Source: Halococcus sediminicola
Lineage (GTDB): Archaea; Halobacteriota; Halobacteria; Halobacteriales; Halococcaceae
Length of the DNA stretch: 64,000 bases
Direction: 5' to 3'
NCBI RefSeq assembly: GCF_000755245.1
Contig: NZ_BBMP01000024.1
Location: 1 to 64,000 of the forward strand
Shown: piece by piece, positions 51,476 through 61,417 of the stretch
Numbering within the stretch: the stretch's first letter is position 1
How the letters are laid out: every line of letters starts with the position of its first letter
Notes under the pieces: model-generated
What the model was told of the DNA's origin: nothing
Seen by the model: only the letters and a program-made list of their open reading frames with translations
The model's database searches: none
Translations under genes and position numbers: made by a program

Positions 51476-52360
51476 TTAGAGGGGAGAAATGGAGAGATCC
51501 TCATCGACCACTATTTCGAGGGAGTCCCCATTGAGTTCGAGAGTCGTCTCGATGCGCCACGGGTCCTGTGAGAGTACTGTTAAATTCTCCTCACGCAGCC
51601 ACGGAAGCTCCCAGAGTGGCGTTTCGCCGAGGTCGATACCGTGGTTGTGGTGGAAGGCGTAGACGGCCGGGTGTGAGAGGAGGTAAATGCCGATTGAAGA
51701 TACGGAACTCTCGTTACACCGCTCACAACGATATTCGATGCCAACCTCCTGTCCCTCGTAGAAATACTCGGAATCGTCGATTATCGAGCCACACATACGG
51801 CCAGCACAGTTGGGACAGAGTCCTCCAAACACCGATACGATATATGACCGAATCCAACTGTGGAATGCGCGGGCGAGTTCATCACGGGAACGATTTGCGA
51901 ACGCACCCGGTGGGAAGCCGAACGTCGAAATCACTTCGTCGCAGGTGGGGCAGCTGATAGTAACACGCTCGTGCTTATATTCTGCTAACAGTGCGGACTC
52001 GCAGACGGAGCAAATAGAGCTGAGTTCGAATGATAGCGATGCCCCGCGTTGATTGAACGTTCCCGAACAGATGGCCCCGATGACTCGCTGACCGGCGTAG
52101 GTCAGTTCGTATTCGCCGTCTTCAGTACGACGAACGAAGCTCCCGACGAGTTGGTTGAGGTGATAGTTGAACTGGCCGCTATCATCCACGTTGGCGTAGC
52201 TCCGTAGTGTCGAAAAGGAAAGTGATTCCTCACTGGCCTCGTCAAACGCTTGAATAATCCTAACGCGGTTTTCGTTTCCGAGCAGCGCGAAGGCGTTCTC
52301 GGGTGAACTCTTCTCTGAATCGGTCTGCTTGGTTGAATCGGTCATGCGGTGAAGTTTCAT
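51476..52360 (-). CDS. DUF7351-like regulator with ArsR-type winged helix and Cys-rich domain
   Basis: 294 residues from ATG 52360. This start is supported by conservation of M/V-K-x-H-x-M in the vestigial copy at 23391. Winged helix at ~25-90 (F-A-L-L-G-N-E-N-R-V-R-I-I-Q-A-F and Q-F-N-Y-H-L-N-Q-L-V-G). The middle and C-terminal region has several CxxC pairs (C-S-V-C, C-P-T-C, C-P-N-C, C-E-R-C) for zinc. This architecture is typical of the haloarchaeal winged helix/DUF7351 family; the signal sensed is not known. Confidence 0.82.
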   Translation of the reverse strand: MKLHRMTDSTKQTDSEKSSPENAFALLGNENRVRIIQAFDEASEESLSFSTLRSYANVDDSGQFNYHLNQLVGSFVRRTEDGEYELTYAGQRVIGAICSGTFNQRGASLSFELSSICSVCESALLAEYKHERVTISCPTCDEVISTFGFPPGAFANRSRDELARAFHSWIRSYIVSVFGGLCPNCAGRMCGSIIDDSEYFYEGQEVGIEYRCERCNESSVSSIGIYLLSHPAVYAFHHNHGIDLGETPLWELPWLREENLTVLSQDPWRIETTLELNGDSLEIVVDEDLSISPL

Positions 52361-52450
52361 CGGAGAAGGATAGCTCTACCCACTATCTCATAAGGATCGA
52401 TTTGAACATAACCATGTTCCACTCATCGTCTCGGCTTAAGTTAGAACATC
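52361..52450 (-). promoter_or_regulatory. Promoter of the DUF7351-like gene with a dyad
   Basis: A CTTATGAG box lies about 33 nt before ATG 52360. Between box and start, GATAG…CTATC forms a dyad that in the vestigial copy at 23391-23540 is the perfect 7-bp GATAGCG…CGCTATC. Autoregulation is plausible. Confidence 0.55.
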
Positions 52451-54060
52451 TGCATCATGCGGTTACTGGGCCGACAGTACACCGTCCTCGACGCTCGAAT
52501 GTCTGGTCGGTCCCCGGTGCCGTTCGGGACCGCGAGTGTTGTTGCGGACCGTCCCGCACCGCTAACGCGGTGCTCCGCTGCCCCTGTCCCCTGCGCGTAG
52601 CTTGGCCGAGGTCAGATGAAGCGATGCACAGCTATCACCACTGCTGGTACACACTTGGGGTCGGGCTTGCAGTCACCCGCTCTGGCCACTTGCCCGCTAC
52701 TCGCTTGCTCGGGATTCAGATGGTCGTCGAAGACTCGGGATTCAGGCCCGCCGTCGCTCTCGCGGTATCTCTTGCTGTTGCAGGACGACGCTGCTGGCTC
52801 ATCGCTGGTATCGGCCTGCTGGGGATTCAGGGTTGTTGCCACCGCTTTCCTGCTGTCTCGCTCTCGCGCTCGCTCGGGATTCGGGCTTGCTCTCACTCAC
52901 ACTCCTGGAAGTGCCCTGCACCACGCTGGTGAATCCTCACAGCTGTTGCTGAGTTGGTAGTGAAGCGGTGCTGTAACTGGTAGTGAGGGCTGTGTTGAAA
53001 GCTGGTAGAGAGTGCTGTGCTGAGAGTAGGTAGTGAACGCTGTTGCTGAGTGCTGGTAGTGAGTAGAAGCTGAAACACACGCTGGGATTCAGCCTTGCTG
53101 TAGCTGTCGCTGTGCCGCCGCTGTTGCGGTGCTGTCGCTGTCGCGGTCTTGCTGGACTCGCGGTGCTGTTTTCGCTGTTGCAGCCCCCGCTGCTGCGGGC
53201 TGTGCTGTCGCTATTGCCGACGCAATGTTGGTACGGTGCTACTGCTGGCCTGACCCCCGGACTGTCGCTGAGAACTAACTGACTCCGGCTTGCTGACGCT
53301 GTTGGGTTGACCCCAGTGATACGCTGCTATCACTGCTGGACCCCCGGTCTATCACCTAGCGGTTTTCCAGTGCTGGCCGCTGGTAGTCGGCCTGACCCCC
53401 AGCTTGCTGTCGCTGGCGCTGTACTGCTCGCTGCTGCGCTGCTATCGCTGTCGCGGTGAAGGGGGACCTCCTGTTGCTTGCTGTCTCTCAGCAGTGATCT
53501 GTAGGCTCTCAGGGCTAGCCTGAATCCTCGGCAGTGTTCTATGGTGAATCCTGAATCTTCGCTGTTGCTCTGATTGACTGGCTAACTCTCACTGGTTGCT
53601 TCGCTGGCCCGAAATCCAGGACTTTGTTGGTGCGAACTAGACCTCGCGATGTGTTGTCGCTGGCTTGAATCTCGGTGATGCTCCTCACCGGAGATTGAAT
53701 CCTCGACGATGCTGCTATTCTGAATCCTGCTGATGCTAGTCGCAGACCTGAATCCCGGTGGTGTGTCTCGCCGGGGTTGTATCCTCGATGATGGTACGCT
53801 CCCCTGAATCACGATGGGTCTCTAACTGACTGACTGAATCCCAGTGTTGCTTTGCTGGTCTGAATCCCTGTGGTAGTAAACGCGGCTTGACTCTCGGCCT
53901 GCTCTGGAGTGGCCTGAATCCCGGCAGTGCTATGCCTCGCTGAATCCCCGGCGCTGTTATCGGCGATTGCGGCCTTTTTCTCTGATCGCTGATATGCTCT
54001 GCTCGGGGGTCGATCTGTCTACGCTCCCGGCTATCGCCAATGTCTATTCTCACCCCAGCA
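52440..54060. repeat. 1.6-kb gene-free region packed with short repeats
   Basis: No real frame in any register. GGGATTCAG-like words (GGGATTCAG or GGGATTCGG) occur about five times between 52705 and 53095. Their complement CTGAATCC(C) occurs about ten times between 53515 and 53965, with diverged forms (TTGAATC) among them, so the array changes orientation around 53.1-53.5 kb. In the middle are at least five CTGGTAGTGA-like words about 25-35 bp apart (52945-53075) and several TGACCCC words. GCTGTCGC/GCTGTTGC words are abundant on the plus strand. It resembles an iteron-type control region. Confidence 0.6.
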
Positions 54061-54209
54061 TCGGGGGTTTTGTGGACGGCGCGCTGAGATAAACTCTAAT
54101 TGACTCTGAATAGGAGTCCTGATTCTGAAACCGTATAGGGTGACTACGATGGCTCTGAGTCTGTATTTTGAATCGTGAGTTTAATATATACTGGTGCTTG
54201 ATATGTTCT

Positions 54210-54722
54210 ATGGATGGCTCAGCCGGGGCGGATGGGAGTGATGAATCGGATGTTGAGACGGAACTTGACTGGCAGGCTCATGCAATTATAGAGGCGATCC
54301 ACGACAACGGGGGCACTGCTGACACGAGCGAAATTCGCGCGATCACGGGTATTGATGACTACAACGTTGTCCTCTATCGGCTCAATACGAAATTGGAACC
54401 CCACGGTCTCGTTGATCTCATGCAACCCGACCCAGATGGGGGACGACCACGAGCGAAGGTGGTTACGCTTACCGAGCAGGGCAAAGCCTTCGCTGAACGC
54501 CTCACCACAGACGAGGACGATTCAGACGATTCCCCGGTATCGAGCATTGAACGGATTGAACGACTCGAAGCGCAGATGAACGCCCCCTATGGAAGTTGGG
54601 ATACGGAAAACCGGCGGGAGTATGAATACGTCGTCGAAGGCATGGTCGCAATGCGCGATTTTCTGCGCGAGAAGCACGGCGAAGAATTTGAAGAGTACAT
54701 GGCCGAGCATACATCCGGCTAG
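54210..54722 (+). CDS. MarR-like winged-helix protein next to the repeat region
   Basis: 170 residues from ATG 54210. A TAATATATA box lies 24 nt upstream, giving a leaderless start. Winged helix: A-I-I-E-A-I-H-D-N-G-G-T-A-D-T-S-E-I-R-A-I-T-G-I-D-D-Y-N-V-V-L-Y-R-L and a wing with G-R-P-R-A-K-V-V-T-L-T-E-Q-G. The C-terminal helical part (A-Q-M-N-A-P-Y-G-S-W) may serve in dimerisation. It might bind the adjacent repeats. Confidence 0.78.
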   Translation: MDGSAGADGSDESDVETELDWQAHAIIEAIHDNGGTADTSEIRAITGIDDYNVVLYRLNTKLEPHGLVDLMQPDPDGGRPRAKVVTLTEQGKAFAERLTTDEDDSDDSPVSSIERIERLEAQMNAPYGSWDTENRREYEYVVEGMVAMRDFLREKHGEEFEEYMAEHTSG

Positions 54723-54868
54723 AGATTAGCGATAGAATTCATACTCTGGTTTGTGTACTCCCTGATAGCCGTCAGAACATAATGAAAGGTACATGGAATA
54801 CATTCAGAAAGTTTGTCGGGATCTATCAAAATGAATTGTCTCCAAGCTCTACGAGTTCAATTTCAATT

Positions 54869-56044
54869 TTATCTACTGACGAAGTTTGGTTCCGCCTCGA
54901 TCCATAGCGAGTCAAGCGCATGATTCCCCCCAAGGGGAAGCTTCGCAAATTCGACGCTACTGATGCTATACCCATTGAGCGTATCGCTTTGCTCGATGAA
55001 CGGTCCCTGCAGGTTTACGTACACGTGCTCAAGTGAGAGGAGGTGATTCAGCTGCTCTGACAGCGTTTTGTCGCTATCAGTTGAGTGCTCTGGCTGGAGA
55101 TCTCTAATATACCTCTCATGAGCCCGTCCCATGTCCTCATCCTGGCTCTCGTTGAATAGCTTTCGGAAGGGGTTCTCGACAATGAGGGCTTTCGGATATG
55201 GCGGCTGCGTTCGTTCCTCTTCCATAATAGTCTCAACGACATCCTCGTTCGAGATTTGCGGGAGGGTCGGGTTGACTCGCGTCTTGACACGAAGGAAATC
55301 GCTGGGCTTCTGGGCGTTTTTAAGTTGGTAGCCGAACGCCCCCACTGCTCGCCGGATAGGCGTATCGTTGACTGGAATACCGTCCGTGACGACATCAATA
55401 TGCAGGTAGCGTGTTCGATCACCACCCATTGTTCCTTCTTCTCCCCGCGAGGGTTGACTGTCGACGATAAGGTACGCGGTCCCAGGTGACTTGATCGGCG
55501 TGACATACGTTGCGGACTCCGAGTGGTGCGTCCGCTCTGGGTTGTCGCGCTCATATCGATCATTCATTCTATTGAGAGCTGCGTAGTAGTCGGCGATCCC
55601 CTGCCCGCTCCAGTGTCCGCCCTCTTGACCGATGCTCCAGACCCCCTGACCGACGTACGGACTTGCACGAGCAAACCCAGCGAAGAGTTCCTCCTGCCCC
55701 CGGACACCGTTGTTCCGATGTTCTTTTGTGTTTATGACGTACATCGCATCAGTTGAGTATGGGAGAAACGACGAGTACACGATAGTCGGCAGCCCCCCAC
55801 CGAGGTTCTTTTTGCTCGTGTACCGGACATTCTCTAGAGATCCGCCTCTCAGCAGTTCATCTCGATCTGGTACCTCGACTACTTTCAGTTCTTCGAGCCC
55901 TGCTTCTACTATGTCTGCGTATGACTGGTCGAGGTCGTTGTTCGTTATCTCATCGTACGACTTGACTCGCCCGTGCAGTGCCCAGTCGATCTCGATATTC
56001 GGTCTCACTGTACTTGGACAGATTGGCTCCATGACTATAAACAT
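54869..56044 (-). CDS. Uncharacterised 391-residue protein
   Basis: Start ATG 56044 (M-F-I-V-M-E-P). A TTTATTTGG box 29 nt upstream supports a leaderless start. The protein is globular with a strand-helix pattern (L-K-V-V-E-V-P-D-R-D-E-L-L) and P-K-A-L-I-V-E-N-P-F-R-K-L-F. No ATPase, nuclease or transmembrane signature was recognised. More A/T-rich than neighbours. Confidence 0.7.
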   Translation of the reverse strand: MFIVMEPICPSTVRPNIEIDWALHGRVKSYDEITNNDLDQSYADIVEAGLEELKVVEVPDRDELLRGGSLENVRYTSKKNLGGGLPTIVYSSFLPYSTDAMYVINTKEHRNNGVRGQEELFAGFARASPYVGQGVWSIGQEGGHWSGQGIADYYAALNRMNDRYERDNPERTHHSESATYVTPIKSPGTAYLIVDSQPSRGEEGTMGGDRTRYLHIDVVTDGIPVNDTPIRRAVGAFGYQLKNAQKPSDFLRVKTRVNPTLPQISNEDVVETIMEEERTQPPYPKALIVENPFRKLFNESQDEDMGRAHERYIRDLQPEHSTDSDKTLSEQLNHLLSLEHVYVNLQGPFIEQSDTLNGYSISSVEFAKLPLGGNHALDSLWIEAEPNFVSR

Positions 56045-56239
56045 TGTCCAAAAGTATACCCAGTCCAAATAAAGTCAGAAATCACATAGTAAATAGGATT
56101 CGAGAGAATAAAGACCTCTAAGCCCACAAAACTCGACGTAAAGACGCGTAGACTATGGAAAATTTCGATCCTGAGGAGGAATTGATAATAGTTAGGTTGG
56201 TCTAGTTGTCTATTGGGACTCAGTAGAGTCCGATGGTGC

Positions 56240-56419
56240 TTATATCACTGCCGCTTTGGCGTAGCGCTCCTGAACGATTAATTCGAGATTGTCCGCTATG
56301 ACAACGGTCCTAGTGTGATCAACGCAGTAGGTTTCGCCCAGCTCGTCGCAGAGTACTGCTGTATCTCGCACGGCGATTTCAACAAGTCGCCAATCCGTGA
56401 TGTGAGAACACCGAAGATT
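56240..56419 (-). pseudogene. Gene fragment downstream of the coupling-protein-like gene
   Basis: 59 codons open between a TGA and a TAA without a start. The middle has protein-like composition: D-W-R-L-V-E-I-A-V-R-D-T-A-V-L and T-V-V-I-A-D-N-L-E-L-I-V. Probably the remains of a truncated gene. Confidence 0.4.
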
Positions 56420-56465
56420 TCAGCTACTCCCTATCACCAATTCAGTTCGGTTCGACCGCTCACAC

Positions 56466-59400
56466 TTACGGCGAGAGGCCCATGAATCCGTGATCGCTCT
56501 CATCTGCATCCTCGCTGCTTTCGCTTTGATTCGTGGTTTTCTGTGGCTGATCGTCATCGGATTTAGAGGAATCCTCGCTTTCAGTTTCGTCGTTGGCGTC
56601 GGGTGATCCCTTCGCCTCGGGTGGCACACGCGGAGCAGTGATCTCACCATCCTCACTAGTGCTCGATGGTTCTTCTCTCTTGGTCGGATTCGACAGAGTA
56701 GCATCGAACAGTGGTGCGACCATCGTGACTGCTCGCTCTTTGGTCAGCTGCGTTGGGTCGACTCCGGTGAGCACTTGACGGGTTCGCTCGGCCGCTCGTG
56801 CTTTCGGCACCCCTTTAGCTGCGATCTCGCTTGCGACTATCTCAATGAATTCGGTTTTCTCTGGCCGCCCATCCTCGACCTCACCATCGACGGCTTCGGG
56901 CTCGCCTTCGCTTTTGTCGCTCCTCTCGTCTTCATCGTCACCCTCTTCAGCTAATCCTTCTGGCGTCTCCGGCAGCGTGATCTCGTCGGGCAACAGCGGC
57001 TCGAACTCACCTTTCGCTGCAATCTGCGGCTCGTCATACTCGGGGTTGTCCACGTCGGGGAATACGACAAAGCAGAAATCGTCCGGCGTCGGGGTACGTC
57101 GGTACTCGTTTTCCGGGATAAACGGTGCGTAGATGCGCCGCCAGTTCTGCTTCATTGCCCCCTTCGTCTCGTACTCTTCACGGCCTCCATCCTTGGTGCG
57201 AACGACATAGACACCCTTGCTCTGGTCGTACTCGTAGTACGCTGCTGTATCTTCGCGCTCGACGTTTGCCACTGCCTCAGGACTGTCGAAGCGCATGTAC
57301 TCCTGTGGCGGCGCGATCTCTTCGCGGTCTTCCTTCACACCTGTATCCCGCAGGACGACCTCGCCGTACTCTTCTTCCCAGCGGATTTGCGTGCTGCCTT
57401 CCTCGCGGACGGTCCGAAGCGCGTACACGCCCTCTTCGATTTTCAGATGGTTCTTTTTCTCGTTGTAGAACCAGCGGTTGCCGTTCTCGTCGGTTTCGTT
57501 CGCAAACGTCAGCGTGTTGTAGTCGATTTTCACCTCGCCACCTTCGCGGTAGGTGTCGTAGATGATCTTCTCGCCGCGCTCGCGCCAATGGTCGAACTGC
57601 TCAGGATCGCCGAACATCTCGTCTTTCAGCGCGAACACGCAAAATCGCCCGGAGTTAATCGCTTTCCGCAGGTTGGTAAGCGTCTGTTCGGGGGCGTCCA
57701 TCGTACTCGTCTCGGCTTCAATCGAGACGTTGTATTCACCAGCGAACTCCCAAACATGGGGAAAGTCGTTTTTCAACCGCTGTTCGCGCTTGCGGCGCTC
57801 GGTCGGATCGTTCGTCGCCATTGGATCAACCGGGAGATCGGCCATCCCGTCAGCGGCTTCGTTGCTATCCTGCGTTGGAAGCCACGTCGCATAGCTGAGC
57901 TTGACGAACGCAGCTTTCGCTTTCGCAAGGACAAGCCGATGATCGAACCCCCCGCCGTTCTCGGCGGAGCCTGTATCCTGTGTGAGACCTGCGTTCCGCA
58001 ACCCTTCGGTAGTCAGCGTCAGGACGCGCTCGCCCTCTCGCTTGCCTTTTTCGAGTTCGGTATCCGGCGTCTCCTCGATTAGATTGGCGACTTTGTTGTC
58101 TGAGCCGAGATCACTGCTCGCTATCCGGCGAAGCTCCGCAACGACCTCTTCGTAAGGAACAGACTCACCGACTGCATCGCGGCGAATTTGCACTGTGTGA
58201 GCCGCTTCGTAGAGGCGCTGTGTTGATGTCTGTCCGGCCGCCGCCGGCTCTGGTTCCTCTCCATCCTCGAAAACTGGCTCACCGTCTTCCAAGTAGAATG
58301 CCGACGACTGTTGCTGTTCCTCTGCCGACTCGATGGGTTCGCCATAGCGCTTCATCGATTGGATTTTGAGCGCTTCGACCTCCTCGTCGCTCATGCCCGT
58401 CTCGCCGGTCGCGCTCTCTCGCACCTCTTGAATCGGCTCAAAAGCATTGACCAGATACGAGTGGGTGTTATCGTCGGTAGAGGTGTGGGTACGGAGGTAG
58501 CATTTGTATCGGGGCATCTCTCGAAGCGTCTCAGCATCGACCGAGTGGTGCTCGGCGACGTAATCAGCATTTTTCGTGCCGGGATTGAATGAGAGAAACG
58601 TATCACACTGATTGCCGACGGCATTTTTCAGCCGTTCGGGAAGTTGGTTGCCGGGAGCCTGACAGGCCATCACGCAGCGATAGTTGTGTCCACCCGCTTC
58701 CGAGAGAATCGTGTGGAGGTTGGATTCCTCAGTGGCTATCTTATCGAACTCGTCGCACACGAGGTAGAACGGTTCTTCGTTGTCACAGACACGCTTACTC
58801 GCGTACGTTCGTCGGATGAGTGCCGTGGTGAGCAGCCGGCGCTCGGTCTCACCTGCGCCTTTGGCGAAGCGGAGCACGATGACCTTTCCCTCCTCGACCG
58901 CTTCGTGAATCGAAAACGACGGGTCACGGGCGGAAATGAGATCGCGGATGGCGTCGTTGTGAATCCACTCGTCCATCCGGCCGGCGAGCGGTTCGAGGTC
59001 GGTGTCCTCTTTCTCCTCGAATCGCTTGGCAGTCTCTCGGATGAACGTAATGCGCTCGTCGTCCATCCAGCGCGAGAACTCCGAGAGACCAGTCTGCGAT
59101 GAACACGCGCAGGCCAGATCGAGCAGGCTCACCCCGCGTCCGGACCGCAGCAACCCTCTCGATACGGTCTTGGTTACGCGCTTCATCAGCGCACCGAGGT
59201 ACTTCTCTGAGCCACCGGACTGGGCGACCATCGCGGCGATATCGTCAGCGAGAGCTTCGATCATCGTCGCCGCGAACCGTGAGTCAGGGTCATACCCCGG
59301 TGGTATCTCCATGAAGTTGAACCGGGGAATGTTCTCGTAGGGTTCATCGTCAGGACCCAGCCCAAGGTCCATTACGATCAGGTCCTCTTCATCGCGGTGT

Positions 59401-60929
59401 TCAGGCCACTCTCGAATGAAATCCTCCGCGTCGTCGCCCTTCGGATCAATGACCAGAGCGCCCTGCTCGCGCTCGAATACCTGTGAGCAGAAATGCTCGG
59501 TGAGCACGGTTTTCCCATATCGAGTGCGGCCGGCGATGAACATGTGAGCATCCAAAAACTTCGAAAAGATGCCGGCCTCGGTACCGTGCTTTGCTCCCCA
59601 CCCGAAGTAAAACGGGTCGCCCGGACTGCTGGCGTCGAAGATCGTGGTCTCTTTGAGGTGGTCGCTCGCACTAACGACCCCGTAGTCATCGAACGGGAAC
59701 CGCGGGGTTTTCGGTGGCACACCGTCGCCGGGTTTCGCCAGTGACCACCGCATCTTGTTCGTCGCAATGTCCTTCGCTTCGGGAATGTTTACGAGACCGG
59801 CGATCTCGCCTTGTGCCTTGACGATACCTGTCTCCTCAAATTCTCGTGCGGCCGCGTCAGCGTACTCGTTGGTGAGATTGCGCTGGCTAATCGGCTGAGG
59901 GATGAACGTCTGTTCGCTATTGGCTTCGTAGAAGTTCTCGAACATTCCGGCAGTCTTAGATGCGCGCCGTTTCGCTACCTCGGGGTCTTCCGAGAGCGCG
60001 AACACGCGCAAGCACAGATGCCAGCCCTTCTCTCCTTGCTGTTCTTCGAGAAGGTTGGCGATCTTCTTGTCTACCTTCGAAGCGGGATACTCGACTTTCT
60101 CCTTGGTGAACGTCATCCGCTCTTTCTTGATAGTCGGCTGGTTGAGGTTGAACGAGAGTTCCTGAAGCGACAGCTCACCCGTGATGTTCGGGTCATCCTC
60201 GTCGGTAAGCCCGTGACCGCCGGACACGCCCTGTCGCCACCCACGGTCTTCGGGGCGGAACATGATTTGAACCACGACATCCGCATCCGGTGCTACATCA
60301 TCCTGTGAATCGACCATTTCCTGCATGATCGCGCCGGTCGGATCGGAGCGGAAGCCCGGCAGCGAGATATTCTTGATCGGAAAGAGCGTGTATTTGCGAA
60401 GCGCGAGTGTCGCACCTGAGATATAGACTGACTCACCGTCGGTAGCGCCGGATTCGTCGGCAGCAGTGGCTTGCTCGACCGGCAAGAGTGCGGGATCGGT
60501 TCGGTCGAACAGTGATTCATCGTAGCGCGTCTGCAGCTGTCCCTCGAAGGTACCGGCGAGCGACTGGCTGCCGGGAACGTACTGAAGCGACAGCGATCTC
60601 TCGCCGCTCTCGTCGGCGGTGTACCGTATCTCGGCTGCGTGGGCGGGCGAGACGTTGACCGTGCGGCGGCGGAGACCCTTCGTCGTGGTTTCGACCGTGT
60701 GCAGCGATTCCAGGACTTCGATCATCGCCTCGATGCCGCCGTTATCACGGTGGGGACGCACGGAGATGGCCTGCTCTACGTCGTCCGGCGGGGCAAACTC
60801 TGCGGCCATTTCGGGGGTGATTTCACTGGCTGCGTAGTCCGTGGCAGAATAGGACTTGCTGAGACCGCCAGTGTCGGCACCTCCGGCGTAACTACTCGGG
60901 TCACCAATGTTGCTATCAGTATCGCCCAT
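56466..60929 (-). CDS. Large VirD4/TraD-type coupling-protein-like ATPase
   Basis: 1487 residues from ATG 60929 (M-G-D-T-D-S-N); an ATG nine codons upstream at 60956 is possible. The P-loop A-G-R-T-R-Y-G-K-T is at about residues 466-474, followed by L-V-I-D-P-K-G-D-D. Walker B F-Y-L-V-C-D-E-F-D is at about 721-729. A G-x-N-Y-R-C-V-M-A-C-Q-A-P motif of the TraD/TraG class follows. The ~450-residue N-terminal and ~650-residue C-terminal extensions have no recognised domain; the last ~130 residues are acidic and disordered. Probably powers DNA transfer with the upstream VirB4-like protein. Confidence 0.83.
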   Translation of the reverse strand: MGDTDSNIGDPSSYAGGADTGGLSKSYSATDYAASEITPEMAAEFAPPDDVEQAISVRPHRDNGGIEAMIEVLESLHTVETTTKGLRRRTVNVSPAHAAEIRYTADESGERSLSLQYVPGSQSLAGTFEGQLQTRYDESLFDRTDPALLPVEQATAADESGATDGESVYISGATLALRKYTLFPIKNISLPGFRSDPTGAIMQEMVDSQDDVAPDADVVVQIMFRPEDRGWRQGVSGGHGLTDEDDPNITGELSLQELSFNLNQPTIKKERMTFTKEKVEYPASKVDKKIANLLEEQQGEKGWHLCLRVFALSEDPEVAKRRASKTAGMFENFYEANSEQTFIPQPISQRNLTNEYADAAAREFEETGIVKAQGEIAGLVNIPEAKDIATNKMRWSLAKPGDGVPPKTPRFPFDDYGVVSASDHLKETTIFDASSPGDPFYFGWGAKHGTEAGIFSKFLDAHMFIAGRTRYGKTVLTEHFCSQVFEREQGALVIDPKGDDAEDFIREWPEHRDEEDLIVMDLGLGPDDEPYENIPRFNFMEIPPGYDPDSRFAATMIEALADDIAAMVAQSGGSEKYLGALMKRVTKTVSRGLLRSGRGVSLLDLACACSSQTGLSEFSRWMDDERITFIRETAKRFEEKEDTDLEPLAGRMDEWIHNDAIRDLISARDPSFSIHEAVEEGKVIVLRFAKGAGETERRLLTTALIRRTYASKRVCDNEEPFYLVCDEFDKIATEESNLHTILSEAGGHNYRCVMACQAPGNQLPERLKNAVGNQCDTFLSFNPGTKNADYVAEHHSVDAETLREMPRYKCYLRTHTSTDDNTHSYLVNAFEPIQEVRESATGETGMSDEEVEALKIQSMKRYGEPIESAEEQQQSSAFYLEDGEPVFEDGEEPEPAAAGQTSTQRLYEAAHTVQIRRDAVGESVPYEEVVAELRRIASSDLGSDNKVANLIEETPDTELEKGKREGERVLTLTTEGLRNAGLTQDTGSAENGGGFDHRLVLAKAKAAFVKLSYATWLPTQDSNEAADGMADLPVDPMATNDPTERRKREQRLKNDFPHVWEFAGEYNVSIEAETSTMDAPEQTLTNLRKAINSGRFCVFALKDEMFGDPEQFDHWRERGEKIIYDTYREGGEVKIDYNTLTFANETDENGNRWFYNEKKNHLKIEEGVYALRTVREEGSTQIRWEEEYGEVVLRDTGVKEDREEIAPPQEYMRFDSPEAVANVEREDTAAYYEYDQSKGVYVVRTKDGGREEYETKGAMKQNWRRIYAPFIPENEYRRTPTPDDFCFVVFPDVDNPEYDEPQIAAKGEFEPLLPDEITLPETPEGLAEEGDDEDERSDKSEGEPEAVDGEVEDGRPEKTEFIEIVASEIAAKGVPKARAAERTRQVLTGVDPTQLTKERAVTMVAPLFDATLSNPTKREEPSSTSEDGEITAPRVPPEAKGSPDANDETESEDSSKSDDDQPQKTTNQSESSEDADESDHGFMGLSP

Positions 60930-61010
60930 TTTCGTGTTCGTTCGTGATCTCTTCATCCGCCAATTGAGCGAGACATACCTTTCTCGACCGCGTGAGTGTC
61001 TGCATCCCCG

Positions 61011-61121
61011 TTACCCCTGATAGCGGTTAGCGCACGTTCGGTTGCAGAACACGCCAGCAATGTCATGACGGCGATAGGGTCTTTCACCAACCTCTCCGCC
61101 ACAATAGGCACACAGTTGCAT
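61011..61121 (-). CDS. 36-residue CxxC zinc-finger protein
   Basis: ATG 61121 overlaps the preceding stop (TAATG). C-A-Y-C and C-N-R-T-C pairs, Arg-rich. A tiny cistron between the acidic protein and the coupling-protein-like gene. Confidence 0.6.
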   Translation of the reverse strand: MQLCAYCGGEVGERPYRRHDIAGVFCNRTCANRYQG

Positions 61122-61417
61122 TATTCGCCACCTTCCGTGGGAGAGTCGTCCTGAGTGGTCGAATGAGTCACCCCGCTTCGTGATTCTCCGAGAGTGATGT
61201 GTGGCGGGAGATCACGGTCGAACGGGTCGGTCGTACTGACCTGTTCGTCCTGCTCGTGGTGATTATCAGGGACACCTTTCGGATCGAAAAACGTGACTGT
61301 CGTTTCGTCGTTGTCGTACATCTCTTTGATGAACTCAGTAGCGTCGGAAACGGTGCTCTCGAATGTTTGTTCGTCCGATGCGTCGTCAGTCGTAGATCGT
61401 CGATTGTCCTCAGTCAT
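61121..61417 (-). CDS. Small acidic protein coupled to the VirB4-like gene
   Basis: 98 residues from ATG 61417, overlapping the upstream stop by 8 bases. Acidic and mostly disordered (T-T-D-D-A-S-D-E-Q-T-F-E), with a short F-I-K-E-M-Y-D-N-D-E-T-T-V-T-F-F segment. Function unknown; position suggests a secretion-complex accessory. Confidence 0.6.
   Translation of the reverse strand: MTEDNRRSTTDDASDEQTFESTVSDATEFIKEMYDNDETTVTFFDPKGVPDNHHEQDEQVSTTDPFDRDLPPHITLGESRSGVTHSTTQDDSPTEGGE

Noticed and set aside
52440-54060. A CRISPR array in the repeat-rich region
   Set aside because: The words are 8-10 bp, irregularly spaced and occur in both orientations. There is no constant-length spacer and no cas gene.
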